The position numbers and the translations under genes are program-made. Shown here one piece after another: positions 1-10,849 of a DNA stretch of 64,000 nt. The notes beneath the pieces were generated by a model that saw nothing but the letters and a program-made list of their open reading frames with translations, was not told the origin of the DNA and ran no database searches. Source of the DNA: Adiantum capillus-veneris (taxonomy: Eukaryota; Streptophyta; Polypodiopsida; Polypodiales; Pteridaceae); contig CM043969.1 in NCBI GenBank assembly GCA_014529385.2, positions 32,466,446-32,530,445 on the forward strand, in the 5' to 3' direction. Numbering within the stretch: the first letter of the stretch is position 1; each line of letters begins with the position of its first letter.

Positions 1-345
1 GATCCCTACTTTCCATAGCCAGGTGAAATTGATCATAGCCTGAATACAAGCCTCCCATGGAAAAGATGGCTCTTCCTTCAAAAGCCTTTGTAAAATCATC
101 AACCAATGGACCTGCTCCCACATTTTGATAGTTACCTTGTTTATCGGCTACATATCCTGTATAAACCTCCTTTCACCATTCTTCTTGGGAACCATAAACC
201 ACTTGTTAGAGTAAGGAGAACAAGAGGGCTCCAAAATGCCCATGGTAATCTTCTCATTCAACAAATCAATCAACTTAAGAATATGAGCCTTTAGAACAAG
301 GATAGGCCACAAATTCCAAGGCAAGTGCAGAATAATAAATATCAT
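1..345 (-). pseudogene. Gypsy-1 reverse transcriptase fragment
   Basis: RT fragment of a Ty3/Gypsy element, N-terminal part of the domain only. The reading LLNEKITMGILEPSCSPYSN followed by KWFMVPKKNGERRF matches the family pattern in which an acidic helix ends in GI(I/L)EPS and leads to a VxKK(D/N)G motif. A stop at about 145 and a frameshift near 130 break the frame, and the palm continues in the next frame to the window edge. The catalytic YxDD box would lie outside the window. Confidence 0.75.
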
Positions 346-405
346 CGTGGGAGCTACAATACTAGGATCAACACAATTGATCTCACTTGGTTGGAAACAA
401 GGTTC

Positions 406-473
406 TACAATGTCACATCTTCTACAAAAGCCTCGTTAGAAGATCTCACTTTTGTAGAATATGTGACATTGTA
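406..473. repeat. short inverted repeat, 25-bp arms
   Basis: The arm at 406-430 pairs with the arm at 449-473 at 24 of 25 positions, leaving an 18-base loop. A third partial copy of the arm (catcttctacaaaa) follows at about 532-545. It lies between the RT and zinc-knuckle parts of Gypsy-1, in DNA with no readable coding sequence (346-653). Function unknown; it may be a small foldback insertion. Confidence 0.6.
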
Positions 474-653
474 CCATGTCACATCCAATCTCACTTTGTA
501 GAAGATCCTTCATGAGATCTTCTACCATTTCACATCTTCTACAAAAACCTGGTTGTTTTGAGATTTATCTATGTATGCATATACTGAGAGGGAATCTACA
601 GGGTCTTCCCACCCAATATTTTTTCTAATACAATTTCCCACTTGACACAACTC

Positions 654-990
654 CTAATACTCAACTTTTTCTTTTTCTGCTGTTGTCATAGCATATGGCC
701 ATAAGGCCCCATTCTTGCTAAAACCTTCAATTGGTTTTTCATGCCATTTGTTCTCAATTTGGACACCATAAGTCAGTGCTTCAGCTACAATGTCATGATG
801 TTCCTGCAACATCTCTTCCATGATTTTCTTCATACCACCTCTTTTATATTTGGTCTTTAGAGGCAACCTTGTTTCTTGCAAGTGTATCAAACAATCCTTC
901 CAAAAAATCACATCTTTACGCTTGGCTTCAGTAAAATCCTCGCACTCATTCCTGACATGGTCAAGACTATCACATCACATACAATATTGA
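654..990 (-). pseudogene. Gypsy-1 gag zinc knuckle and linker
   Basis: Read on the minus strand from about 985 there is C-M-stop-C-D-S-L-D-H-V-R-N-E-C, a CCHC nucleocapsid knuckle with a TGA in place of one spacer residue. It is followed by an 85-residue reading (654-911) rich in charged residues, with no domain I can name. The knuckle is in the same frame as the gag N-terminal part at 6192-6779 if Copia-1 and one TGTGG target copy are left out. Confidence 0.65.
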
Positions 991-1005
991 CTCCCACTTC
1001 CTCTT

Positions 1006-1010
1006 TGTGG
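1006..1010. repeat. Copia-1 target-site duplication (left)
   Basis: TGTGG next to the 5' LTR, repeated exactly at 6172-6176 after the 3' LTR. Confidence 0.95.
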
Positions 1011-1248
1011 TGTTACCATATACATGTGGTATACATGTGGTAGTGATGTGTGTGAACACACTAGGACCACCAGGGCATTTTTTCCCTCTTTAGGAGATTT
1101 TTTCCCCCAAGCATTGTATATACGCCCATCACTCTAGGGCTATCTATCTTTCCATTGCATACTAAGTAACACAGTCTCTATTGTGTGCCTTGAGCTTCCT
1201 TCATCTTCTCCAAGCTATGTGTGTTTCTCTGCAACCCTAGTTCCAACA
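1011..1248 (+). repeat. Copia-1 5' LTR (238 bp)
   Basis: Starts TGTTACCATATACATG and ends CTAGTTCCAACA. It is 11 bp longer than the 3' LTR because tacatgtggta is duplicated in tandem near its start. Other differences from the 3' LTR are scattered substitutions. A run of T and C (tttttccctctttagg) and the sequence tgtatatacgcccatcactctag resemble a promoter region, but I cannot place a transcription start. Confidence 0.95.
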
Positions 1249-1250
1249 AT

Positions 1251-1262
1251 TGGTATCAGAGC
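1251..1262 (+). other. Copia-1 primer binding site
   Basis: TGGTATCAGAGC two bases after the LTR. This is the standard plant Copia primer site, complementary to the 3' end of initiator methionine tRNA. Confidence 0.93.
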
Positions 1263-1609
1263 AGGTTACGTCCTCCCGGGCTTAGTCACCAGCTGCTCCA
1301 GCACACGCCTACTAACTTACTTCGATTACAGTGAGGTTTGGCGAGCGTTCCCAGGTTGACAAATAATTCGGGAGAGCTCATAGACCCTAGTCTGCTTAGA
1401 TTTCTGATTCGGGCTCATTTCGGCCTCTGTTTCCACTACAGGCAGTACTACACAAGCTATTTTGTCATTTGTGCAGAATTTCTGTCAGTGCCGCATTTAG
1501 CATAATAGGTGCCTCATAGTCTTCTATAGTTTGTGCTATATAGCACGTGTTGTTCCTACTCCATTTCTCCTATTTTTGGGCAGTTTTCACATCAGGTGCA
1601 TCATTTACC

Positions 1610-4600
1610 ATGGTTGACAACAACACAGATGTGTTCAAGATGTTTGTTGTTGAGGACAGGTTGGATGGGGACAATTACCCTATGTGGGCTGATATGATGC
1701 AACATGTTCTTGTGTCAAAGGGTGTCTGTAACATTGTGCAGGGAATTGATACGTCCTGGTTCTGTGGATGTAGGCAATGTTGAGGATGTTGCAGGTCTTG
1801 CTGCTATTAGAGTTGTTTTGCCTACGGCAGAACAAGCCCGTTGGGATGTAAAGGATGGGCGGGCTCATGCATTGATTGAATTGTCTATGAAGTGCACCAT
1901 TGTTCCTCACATTCGTTCAAAAAAAAATTGCAAAACAGGCTTGGGATATTCTAGCAGGTCTTTATGCAAGCCGCAATGAGGCTAAAATTGCTTTTTTGCA
2001 TAAACAACTGGAGTCAAAGATTATGCATGAGGAAGATGATATTGAAACTTTCCTTGCTGGTGTCAAGGATATCAATGAGTAACTTATTTCTGCAGGTGAA
2101 GTCATTTCAGACAGTTCCCTTGTGCAGACTATTCTTGATGCCTTACCAGATTCCTACTAGACTTTTGCTAGTACTTGGAGACTGATGACCCAAGGAAATC
2201 CTGAAGTTGTCAAGTTTGATGCATTATGCACATTGCTGTTGCAAGAGTCACTTTCCAAATAAAATAGAACTAAGCAGCATGTAGTTGAACAGGCTTTTAT
2301 TGCTTCTCAAAGAAAGGGTGGTAATAGCAATGCGGCCACTTCTTATAGTTCTGCTGCGAGTGGCAAAAATTCTGTTCCTAATGCTTCTGCTGGCAGCAAT
2401 TTTTGTGGAAATTCTGGTGATAAGGGCAAAAGAAGATGCGTTGCCATTATTGTAAAGATAATGATCACTTGATCAAGTCATGTCCTAAGCTGAAAGCCAA
2501 AGAGGCTAAGAAGAAAGAGGGTGGTTCCTCTGCAATTCCTGGCTCCACTACGAATGCAGCCATTGTTGAGTCTTCTGTGAAAGGAGACTGTGTTGCTAAT
2601 GTTGATGCAGAATGGGCTCTTAGCGTAGAGTGCACTCACAATCCTGCTGTCCATGATGCATGCTTGTCAGTTGGTTGCTACAGATTCACATGTGTGGTAT
2701 TTTGATAGTGATGCTACAAAGCACATTACCTCACATCGTGAATTTTTTACCTCTCTCGAGTCTGTCCCTCATGGGATTCAGTCACTTCTGCCAACAATGC
2801 CTCTTATCCGGTTCAAGGAGTTGGAAAGATTGTGCTTACTGCTGCAAATGGCAATTCCTTCACACTTGTTGATGCACTTTATGTACCTGTGATCAAGAAG
2901 AATCTCTTGTCTATATCCGCACTTGCTAGACTTGGACTTGTAGTCAAATTTGTGGATGACAGATTTACAATTCATGATCTTAGTTTTGGTGATGAAATTG
3001 TTGCATCTGGCCTTTTGTGTCGTGGGCTGTATAAGCTCACTCTGTATGACAAGTGTGGACAAAATTTTGCAAATGCTGTTTTGTAGATTCAAGGGCTATT
3101 CCAGATGCAAAACTTTGCCATGCACATTTTGGTCATCTGAATTTTGCCAGTTTGCTGCGTTTGTAGAAATCTCATATGGTTGCTTCTTTGCCACCTCTAG
3201 AAACACCTGTCAAAACATGTTTGTGAAGGCTGTATTTTGGGTAAGATGCAGCATTCTAAGTTTCCAAAGGATGGTTCGGGCCACGTGCAGGTTGCAGCTT
3301 GTGCATAGCGATGTTTGTGGGCCCATTCAAACTCCGTCCTTGGGCAATTACCTTTACTTCGTGACTTTCATTGATGATTACTCCAGGCATGCAAGGGTAT
3401 TTTCTCTTAAAGTGAAGTCCGAAGTTTTTATGTGCTTCAAACATTTTCTGGCTATGGCTGAAAATGTCTCGAAATGTACTATGGGCACCCTCCATTCTGA
3501 TCGAGGGAGGGAGTATATGTCTCATGAATTTAATGCATTTCTTGCTAGTTGTGAGATAAAACACCAATGTAGAGTGCATTATACACCTCAACAAAATGGT
3601 GTTGCTGTGAGAGAAAAACAGGTGACTGACGGAAATGGCATGATTTATGGTCAAAAGTCAAGCTTTGCTACATTTTTTTTTGGCTTGAGTCCATCATGTG
3701 TGCCACTTATGTACTTTACAGGTGTGCTATGAAAGCTTTGCAGTCTATTACTCCATATGAAGCATGGCATGATAGAAAGCCTTCTATTGAGCACATGCGT
3801 GTTTTTGGCTATTTGGCATATGCTTTGGTGCCACAAACACAGTGCAGGAAATTGGATGATAAGGCTGTCAAATGTATTTTTGTTGGTTATGGTGCTGAAA
3901 GAAAATGTTACAAGTTATGTCATCCGCAAACAAAGCGTATTCTGGTTTCACGAGATGTAGTATTTGTGGAAGATTTTGTTTAGCCCTTGTTGTCATGTAC
4001 TAGAGACAGTAATGTAAGCTCACAGGATATTTATGACACTTTGTTGCCTCTTTTCAGTGGTGGAAATACGAATGTAGTTTCCAATGAGGCAAATGTACAG
4101 CCTATGGGGGTTTCTGAAAATGTTATAGATCAATCTATTATTGATGCAGATGTACATGATGTACTTGATGAGGAAAGGGCTGAAAATGAGCAAGCTAGAG
4201 GTATGCCAAAATGGCTGGTGCACACTTTGCGTGACAATAAATTGGATGCACCTTTGTCTAGTCGTACTCGTTCAGGCTCTCTCCATGCATCTTATGCATC
4301 AGATTGTTATGCTTTGGCTATATTTAGTTTACATGATATTGAGGAGCCTCTGTCTTTTGATGAAGCACATAATTCAAAAAATTGGATAGCTACCATGCAA
4401 TCAAAATATGATGCACTTATAGAAAATGACACATGGACTTTATGTGATTTGCCTCATGGAAAAAAGGCAATTGGCACAAAGTGGGTTTACAAGTTGAAAC
4501 GCAAGACGGATGGTGAGATCGATCGCCATAAGGCTCGACTTGTTGCAAAGGGTTATGCACAGCAAAAAGGCATAGATTATGAAGATACTTTTTCTCCCAC

Positions 4601-5869
4601 TTGTCACATGACTACTATGCATTTTCTATGTGCATTGGCATCTCATTTTGGTTGGGATGTATATCAATCAGACATTGTTACTGCTTTCTTGAATGGTGAC
4701 ATATTTGAGGAAGTTTATGTAACGTAGCCTCGCGGTTTTGTCATAAAAGGACAAGAGGACAAAGTGTGCAGATGTAAGAAGGCTTTGTATGGGTTTAACC
4801 AATCTCCTCGTGCTTGGCATGAGAAAACTGACACTCATTTGGTTAAACGAGGCTTTCATAAGAGTCCAATAGAAAGCACATTCTATGTAAAGCGTGAGGG
4901 TGATATACTTCTCATTGTGGTTCTTTATGTCGATGATTTGTTGATCACTGGACCAAATGAGAGACATATTGCTCAATTTGAGGCTGATTTGAATCCTACT
5001 TTCAAGATGAAATATTTGGGGCTGTTGCATCATTACTTGGGTATACAGTTTAAGCAGTGTGATGGTGGTATTGCCTTGTGTTAGAAAAGTTACATAGAGA
5101 CATTGCTATGTAAGTTTGGACTTGAGGATTGCAAACCTATTGCCACTCCCATGGAAACATGTTTGAAGTTGAGTCTACCTGATGCTCGCGATCCTGCTGA
5201 TGTCACTCTTTACCAAACTACTGTTGACAGCCTCATGACTGCAACATGAGGCTAGATATTTAGTTTGCAGTCTCACAGGCCAGCAGATTTATGCATAACC
5301 TAGGGTCTAAGCATTGGCAGGCTGTCAAGAGGATTTTCCGCTACCGTAGTGGCACTTTACATCTTCGCTTGTTTTATCCCAAGGGGGGATCATTGCTGCC
5401 AGACTTACATGTTTTTTCAGACCCAGATTGGACTAGTTGTTTTGACACGCGAGTGTCCACAAGTGGTTTTTGTTTCATGCTTGGCAGGTCATGGTTGAGC
5501 AAGAAGCAACCTACTATGGCCACTTTGAGTTGTGAGGCTGAGTACAGGGCAGTCTTCACAGCTACGGTTGAGTGTGTATGGCTCAAAGGCCTTATGGCTG
5601 ATTTGGGTGTTGGACAGAACACTGCCAACACTATCTACACTGACAGTCAGAGCGCATTGGCAGTTGCGAGGAACCCAGTTTTTCATGCTCGCACAAAGCA
5701 CATTGAGGTACATTACCACTATGTCAGGGAGAGGCTCTCAGCAGGAGAGATAATCTTGGCTTATGTGCCAACACAGGACAACCTTGCAGATCTTTTCACA
5801 AAGGCATTGTCTCGTGAGAATCTTGAAGCTTTCCGCAAAGCTTTGGGCTTACTCGGCTTTGTGGACTGA
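1610..5869 (+). pseudogene. Copia-1 gag-pol polyprotein, broken
   Basis: Starts at the ATG of MVDNNTDVFKMF. In order: gag with the LDGDNYPMWADMMQ block; CCHC zinc knuckle (CHYCKDNDHLIKSC) at about 2442-2483; protease near 2700, where the active-site triad reads D-S-D instead of D-S-G; pre-integrase and integrase core (HSDVCGP, SDRGREY, PQQNGVA) up to about 3690 with frameshifts; RT from about 4437 with YVDD at 4926-4937; and RNase H 5400-5869 ending LGLLGFVD. In-frame stops at 2080, 2158, 3981, 4725 and 5082 all sit where Copia-2 has CAG or CAA. It cannot make a functional polyprotein. Confidence 0.93.
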
Positions 5870-5934
5870 TCATGTCCTCAGGGCATGGCACTTCCCTTTA
5901 CTCATTTTCCAGCTCTCGTTCACTGCATCACTCC

Positions 5935-5944
5935 AGGGGGGATT
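5935..5944 (+). other. Copia-1 polypurine tract
   Basis: The purine run AGGGGGGA plus TT directly precedes the 3' LTR. It is the expected plus-strand primer site. Confidence 0.85.
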
Positions 5945-6171
5945 TGTTACCATATACATGTGGTAGTGATGTGTGTGAACACACTAGGACCGCCAAGGCA
6001 TTTTTTCCCTCTTTAGGAGGTTTTTTCCCCCGAGCATTGTATATACTCCCATCACTCTAGGGATATCTATCTTTACACTGCATACTAAGTAATACACTCT
6101 CTATTGTGTGCCTTGAGTTTCCTTCGTCTTCTCCAAGCTGTGTGCGTTTCTCTGCAACCCTAATTCCAACA
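5945..6171 (+). repeat. Copia-1 3' LTR (227 bp)
   Basis: Starts TGTTACCATATACATG and ends CTAATTCCAACA. It is directly followed by the TGTGG target duplicate at 6172-6176. Confidence 0.95.
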
Positions 6172-6176
6172 TGTGG
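6172..6176. repeat. Copia-1 target-site duplication (right)
   Basis: TGTGG, an exact match to 1006-1010. Confidence 0.95.
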
Positions 6177-6191
6177 ACCGCCTTGTCTGGA

Positions 6192-6779
6192 CTAGGTTGA
6201 AACTTTCTCTTCAAGCTTTGCAGCTTTCGAGTTGATGTTTAATTCCTGGATCCCCTTCACAAGCTCATCCATGAACAACTCCTCTAGCTTTGGAATCTTC
6301 TCCTTTATTGGAACATGAACCTGTTCTTCCTTCCCTCCCATATCTGCATTTATTCCAACTAACTTATCCAATGTTTTTTGTTGTTTCACCACCATATTGA
6401 CATGTTCTATCACTTCTTTCCAATCTAGTTTTAGTCTTAACTCCCTTCCAAGATCTTCGAGGAGATCCACTAAGATTTTTTGCAACTTTGGATCTGCATC
6501 TTGCACAAAAAGTTCTACTTTCTTCAAATTAAGAGCAACCCATTCGGTTGCAGACAATTGGGCAAATCTCTTTTCAAATTCTCTTAACAATTTAGGAGCA
6601 GATAGACCTTTATTATGCTGCTGCACCCACTTCAAAAAACTCTTCTTTGTAATGCACTCCTCTGCCCACGTAGCACCATGTGCAGTTCTCAATTCCTCAA
6701 TCCATGCATGTAATTTAGGAATGACAACGAGTATAAAATTCTCCTCTGGAGTGTGCTCCTCTACTTCCTTGTCTTCCAT
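6192..6779 (-). pseudogene. Gypsy-1 gag N-terminal part (195 residues)
   Basis: Starts MEDKEVEEHTPEENF. The helical, charged protein contains FAQLSATEWVALNLKKVELF and DADPKLQKILVDLLEDLG, a pattern I associate with gag-type capsid proteins of plant Gypsy elements, though I cannot name the subfamily. It ends at a TAG. When Copia-1 and one target copy are left out, the frame continues past that TAG into the zinc knuckle at 985-944, so this is the first half of the same gag. About 115 bp of plain leader follow at 6780-6895. Confidence 0.72.
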
Positions 6780-6944
6780 AACTTTTCATAAACTTTGCAA
6801 AATCTAGAAACATCACGAACTTCAAAGCATCCCAATTTAACTATCTGCATTTCCCTTCCCTTTTTGAAACAACAAAAAAGACTGGATAAGTTAGTTAGAA
6901 TAAATGCTATCCCTAGCTTTCCTTAAGCTCCACGGCTCAATACT

Positions 6945-8185
6945 TGAATACTGGTATTAGTCTCAAATTTTCTGTGCTGTACCGGTAATAATGGTCTCAT
7001 AGTACTTGTCTTGGTAATATTGTACTCCTATACTAGTATTGGTAATACTGATACTCGTCTCAGTTTTTCAGTGTTGTACTAATACTGGTCTCACTGGTAC
7101 TAGTGCAGTTATACTACTATATTTTCAGCTAACCCAGCACAAACTAGGCCCGTCAAAACCTCAACTCTACTGATAACTTGGGATCCTCGTACTGGTCCTA
7201 GATTTTCAGTGTTGTACTAGTACTGGTAATACTGATACTTATAGTACTGGCCTCGAAAAAAATTGAACCGCTGTTGATAACTTGGCATCCTAGTACTGGT
7301 CTCACTCGTACTGGTAATACTAGTACTCGTAGTACTAGTACTTGTAATATTGGCACTCGTAGTACTAGCCTCTATAAAACTTTAACTAGTGATAACTTGG
7401 CATCCTGACATCGGTCTCACTCCTGATACTAGAAATACTAGTAGTACTCATAGTACTGGTGCTTGTAGTACTGGCACTCGTAGTGTTGACCTCAGAAAAA
7501 CTTCAACTACTAATAACTTGGCATCCGGGTAATGGTCTTAGTACTAGTAATACTGGTACTCGTAGTACTTGTCTCTGCAAAACTTCAACTGCTAATACCT
7601 TGGCATCCTGGTACTCGTCTCACTAGTAATGGTGTAGCTATACTACTATACTTGGGGCTAACCCGACACAAACCTAGCTCCGATGAAACTTCAAATGTTG
7701 ATAACTTATCATCATGATACTAGTAATACTGATACTGGTAATATTGATACTCGTAGCATTGGTACTTGTAGTACTGACACTTGTAGTACTAGCCTTGGTA
7801 AAACTTCAACACTGGAACTCATAGTACAAGAACTCATAGTACTGACCTCTACAAAACTTACTGGTCTCACTGGTACTAGTAATACAAATACTTGTAGTAG
7901 TAGCACTCATAGTATTGGCCTCTACAAAACTTCAACTGCTTTAACTTGGCATCTTAGTACTGGTACATTTATACTGGTATATTGGCGGCTAACTCGGCAC
8001 AAACCTAGGTCCAGTGAAACTTCAACTACTCATAACTTGATATCGTGATACTGGTCTCACTAGTACTGGTGCATCTATACTGCTATAGTGATGGCTAACC
8101 CGACACAAACCTGGCTCCGGTGAAACTTCAAAGGCTGATAACTTGGCATCTTGGTACTAGTCTCACTAGTATTGGTCTTCTTGCT
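6945..8185. repeat. degenerate minisatellite with tactggt/tactagt units
   Basis: About 1.2 kb built of imperfect short units such as gtactggtctcactagtact and gtaatactagtactcgtagt. They are grouped in longer units that share gctaacccgacacaaacc, then a gtgaaacttcaactgctga-type stretch and taacttggcatcctggtac. The long-unit anchor recurs at about 7131, 7658, 7987 and 8093. Open frames here (for example 7532-8048) are Ser/Thr-rich by-products of the repeat and I do not call them genes. Confidence 0.85.
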
Positions 8186-8286
8186 GACATAACAGCTGCT
8201 AACATTGTCCATAAGTTTGGAAAATTCTCAAATATGTATGCAGATTCGTATCTTTCACCCCCTGCCCTCAAAGTGGCATGACAACG

Positions 8287-9966
8287 TTGCACCTAGGATG
8301 GACAAGTGGTAAACCTATTACTATTTCTCCAAGTTCATCTTAGACAAGTGGTATACCTTGTATTTCTAAGGATAGGCAGATTTTGGACTACTAGACTGAA
8401 TTGTCTACCATCTATGAAGTGTATCTTGGACAAGTGATGGACCTTCAGAAAAAAACTAAATGAACAACATAGCATGGGTTCCATATGTTCTAATGGATCC
8501 AAGTCTCGACTTATGGTAAAGCTTGCATTTGTCCTAGATTCAATGGATCCTAGTTTGGCCAAGTGATGGAGCTTGTATCTCTCCATGCTTCAAAAAGCAT
8601 AGTTGAGATAGGTGGTGGAGCTTTTCTTCTATCCATTGCTTCAATGCAGCTAGCTTGGACAAGTGGTAGACCTTCAAGCATTACAAGGTGGACCATGATA
8701 CTACAGGTTGGACAATTGGTGGAGCTTTATACTAAACCATCTACTATCTATGTATCTAAGCTTAGACAAGTGGTAGAGCTTTTCTTATCTCCATGTTTTG
8801 ATTAGTCTAGCTTGGAAAAGTTGTAGATCTTTTCTTCTCTCCATGTTCTGATGAGTTTCAATTGGACAAGTGGTGGACCTTGAAATAAGTCCCTCTGTAT
8901 AGGTTGAGAAAGAAAAACAATTCAAGATTTAGCTTTACAAGATAGACAAGTGGTGGACCGTGCGCTTAGATGCTAAGAATGAATAAGTCATATACCTTTT
9001 ATCATTTCTCCATTTCCATCTTAGACAAAGTGGTATACCTTGTATTTCTAAGGCTAAGCTTCTTGATATTGTGGAATACTGAAGTGTAGTGGACAAGTGG
9101 TGGACCTTAAGGCAAAAACCTCAATGTATAGCATATCTTAGATTCTCCATGTTTTAATGGAGCCCAATTTGGACATATGGTAAAGCTTACTTTTGTCCCA
9201 ATCTCAATTGATTTGAGCTTGTCCATGTGGTGGAGCTTTCTTCTTTCCATGTTTGAAAGCAGCACAGATAGAATAGGTGATGGAGCTTTCCTTCTATGCT
9301 AGGTTAGAGCTGGCTTGGACAAGTGATGGAGCTTTGTTTCTATCTATGTTCCAATAGAGCTAGCTTGGACAAGTGGTGGACCTTAAAAAAAAAAACCTTA
9401 TTGACAACATATCATGGGATATCCAAATGGTGAGAGAACACCATTCAAGATACATCCTTAGAGGTTGGGTGTGGAGCTCGCACCTAGGATGGACAAGTTG
9501 TGGACCTATTATCATTTCCCCATGCCCATCTTAGACAAATGGTATACATTTTTTTCCTAAGGCTATACACATTCTGGACTACTGGACTAAATTGTCTATT
9601 ATTTATTAAGTTTATAGCTTGGACGAGTGGTGGACCTTCGGACCAAAAACTCAATGTTCTCTATGTTTTGATAGAGCCCACTTTGGGAAAATGGTAAAGA
9701 TTTCTTTTGTTCTTACTCTCAATGGATTGCATCTTGGCCAAGTGGTGAAGCTTGCTTATTTCCATGTTTCAAAGAAGCATAGATGGAGTATGTGGTGGAG
9801 TTTATCTTCTATGCTAGCTTCAATCGAGCTAGCCTGGACAAGTGGTGGAGCTTTGCTTCTATTCATGTTCCAATAGATCTAGCTTGAACAAGTGATAAAA
9901 CTTCAAACAAAACCCCCTCATTGACAACATATCATAGGCTATCCAACTGGTGAAGAAAACCATTCA
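8287..9966. repeat. higher-order minisatellite with ggacaagtggtgga units
   Basis: A motif close to agcttggacaagtggtggag, followed by cttttcttctatccatg, recurs about every 50-60 bp. It sits inside a larger unit of roughly 500-650 bp that starts three times, near 8287, 8940 and 9478. Each large unit begins with a line like cacctaggatggacaagtgg and then cttagacaagtggtatacc. No gene is visible inside. Confidence 0.85.
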
Positions 9967-10193
9967 AGCTAAAGCCGTAGAAAATGGGTGGAAACTCAAT
10001 TTTATTGTTTTATCTATAATAAACTTGGTTGTCTTCAATTTCAGGGTCAATCTTATTAGAAGAAACTGGATTTTCCTTATGTAGGCATGATTTGAAGAAA
10101 ACTTTTGAATTACCTAGCCAACATTATCCAAGACCTTGTCCAATGCATTAGACACCTCCTTTTCACCTACCACTTACTGTCAGCAAGGACATC
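9967..10193. other. no recognisable feature
   Basis: AT-rich sequence between the minisatellite and the FCP1-like fragment. No repeat, LTR end or coding similarity seen. Confidence 0.6.
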
Positions 10194-10618
10194 AAAAGAG
10201 TACTTATCTTGGATCTTGAGGGATTACTTCTCAAGACAATTGAAACAAAACATGGAGATTATATGCCAACTTGTGCTCAACACATGCAACTTGTGGAGGA
10301 TAAAGATGAAGTTATTCACGCAGTTCGACGAGACGCAACGATGTTTTTGGATTTTTGTGGTGAATACTTTGAGCTATGGATACGGAGTTGTTATAACCTA
10401 ACAAGAGTGCAACACACACAAAGATGTTCCCAAAGCATTATACAACGTTCAAAGTGTTTATAGTAATAAGCTATGCCAAAACCCGAACATCATGTTAGGA
10501 TTTAAAAGGGTTTATCACAAAAAATTGGGTGATATTTGGAAGATGTTTGAGGATTTGGATGCAAAGAACACTTTAATTTTTGATGACAATGTTGTTTTTG
10601 TTGTTGGACGAGGAACAT
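10194..10618 (+). pseudogene. FCP1/NIF-type HAD phosphatase domain fragment
   Basis: Reads KRVLILDLEGLLLKTIETK, then RRDATMFLDFCGEYFELWIR. After a frameshift near 10463 it reads LGFKRVYHKKLGDIWKMFED followed by LDAKNTLIFDDN. This resembles the FCP1-homology (NIF) domain of HAD phosphatases in plants: a first motif LDL(N/D)GLL, a middle RPxxxxFLxFCxxxFExxIWS stretch, and a late KNTLLxDD motif. The second aspartate of the first motif is E here, so catalysis would probably be lost even in an intact copy. It sits directly upstream of Gypsy-2 pol and could be a captured host fragment or an older insertion. Family call from motif memory only. Confidence 0.5.
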
Positions 10619-10849
10619 AAAGAAAATAGTGAAGTGCTGCAATTATCAGGGAATATAAATGCTTCAAGCTGGTTAGAGCAACTGGAAGAGCTGATGCAAC
10701 CTAAATAGGAATTGCCAATGAAGAAAGAGTTAATTCAAAATATGCTAAGTACTGATTCAACACAAGGAGATAGAAGGGAGTACCTAGCAATGTTGGACAT
10801 ATTTTAAAATATTTTCATCACCTCATATCAGGAAATTAGAGGTTTTGTT

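Larger units (their letters stand above)
1..1005 (-). mobile_element. Gypsy-1, downstream part (zinc knuckle to RT), decayed
   Basis: Minus-strand remains of a Ty3/Gypsy polyprotein. A CCHC zinc knuckle with spacing CX2CX4HX4C lies at about 944-985, with one stop inside it. An 85-residue stretch follows at 654-911, and reverse transcriptase lies at 1-345. The RT shows a basic motif ending VPKKNGERRF and, after a frameshift near position 130, a VDDFTKAFEGRAIFSMGGLY block followed by SGYDQFHLAMESRD, typical of the Gypsy RT palm. The stop after FIQDM is TAG where glutamine is usual. The element continues past the left edge. Its gag lies at 6192-6779, on the far side of Copia-1, which is inserted into it. 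Confidence 0.75.
1011..6171 (+). mobile_element. Copia-1, full-length Ty1/Copia LTR retrotransposon
   Basis: Complete by structure. LTRs are at 1011-1248 and 5945-6171, both TG...CA; the initiator-Met-type PBS is at 1251-1262 and the PPT at 5935-5944. A perfect 5-bp target duplication TGTGG lies at 1006-1010 and 6172-6176. Domain order is gag, protease, integrase, RT, RNase H, the Copia order. The reading frame is broken by many stops and frameshifts, so the element is dead. It interrupts Gypsy-1 gag and is a close relative of Copia-2 (20835-33593), with which it aligns through the whole coding region. Confidence 0.97.

Noticed and set aside
7532-8048. Thr/Ser-rich open frames in the tactggt minisatellite
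   Set aside because: Periodic by-product of the repeat; no start context or domain.
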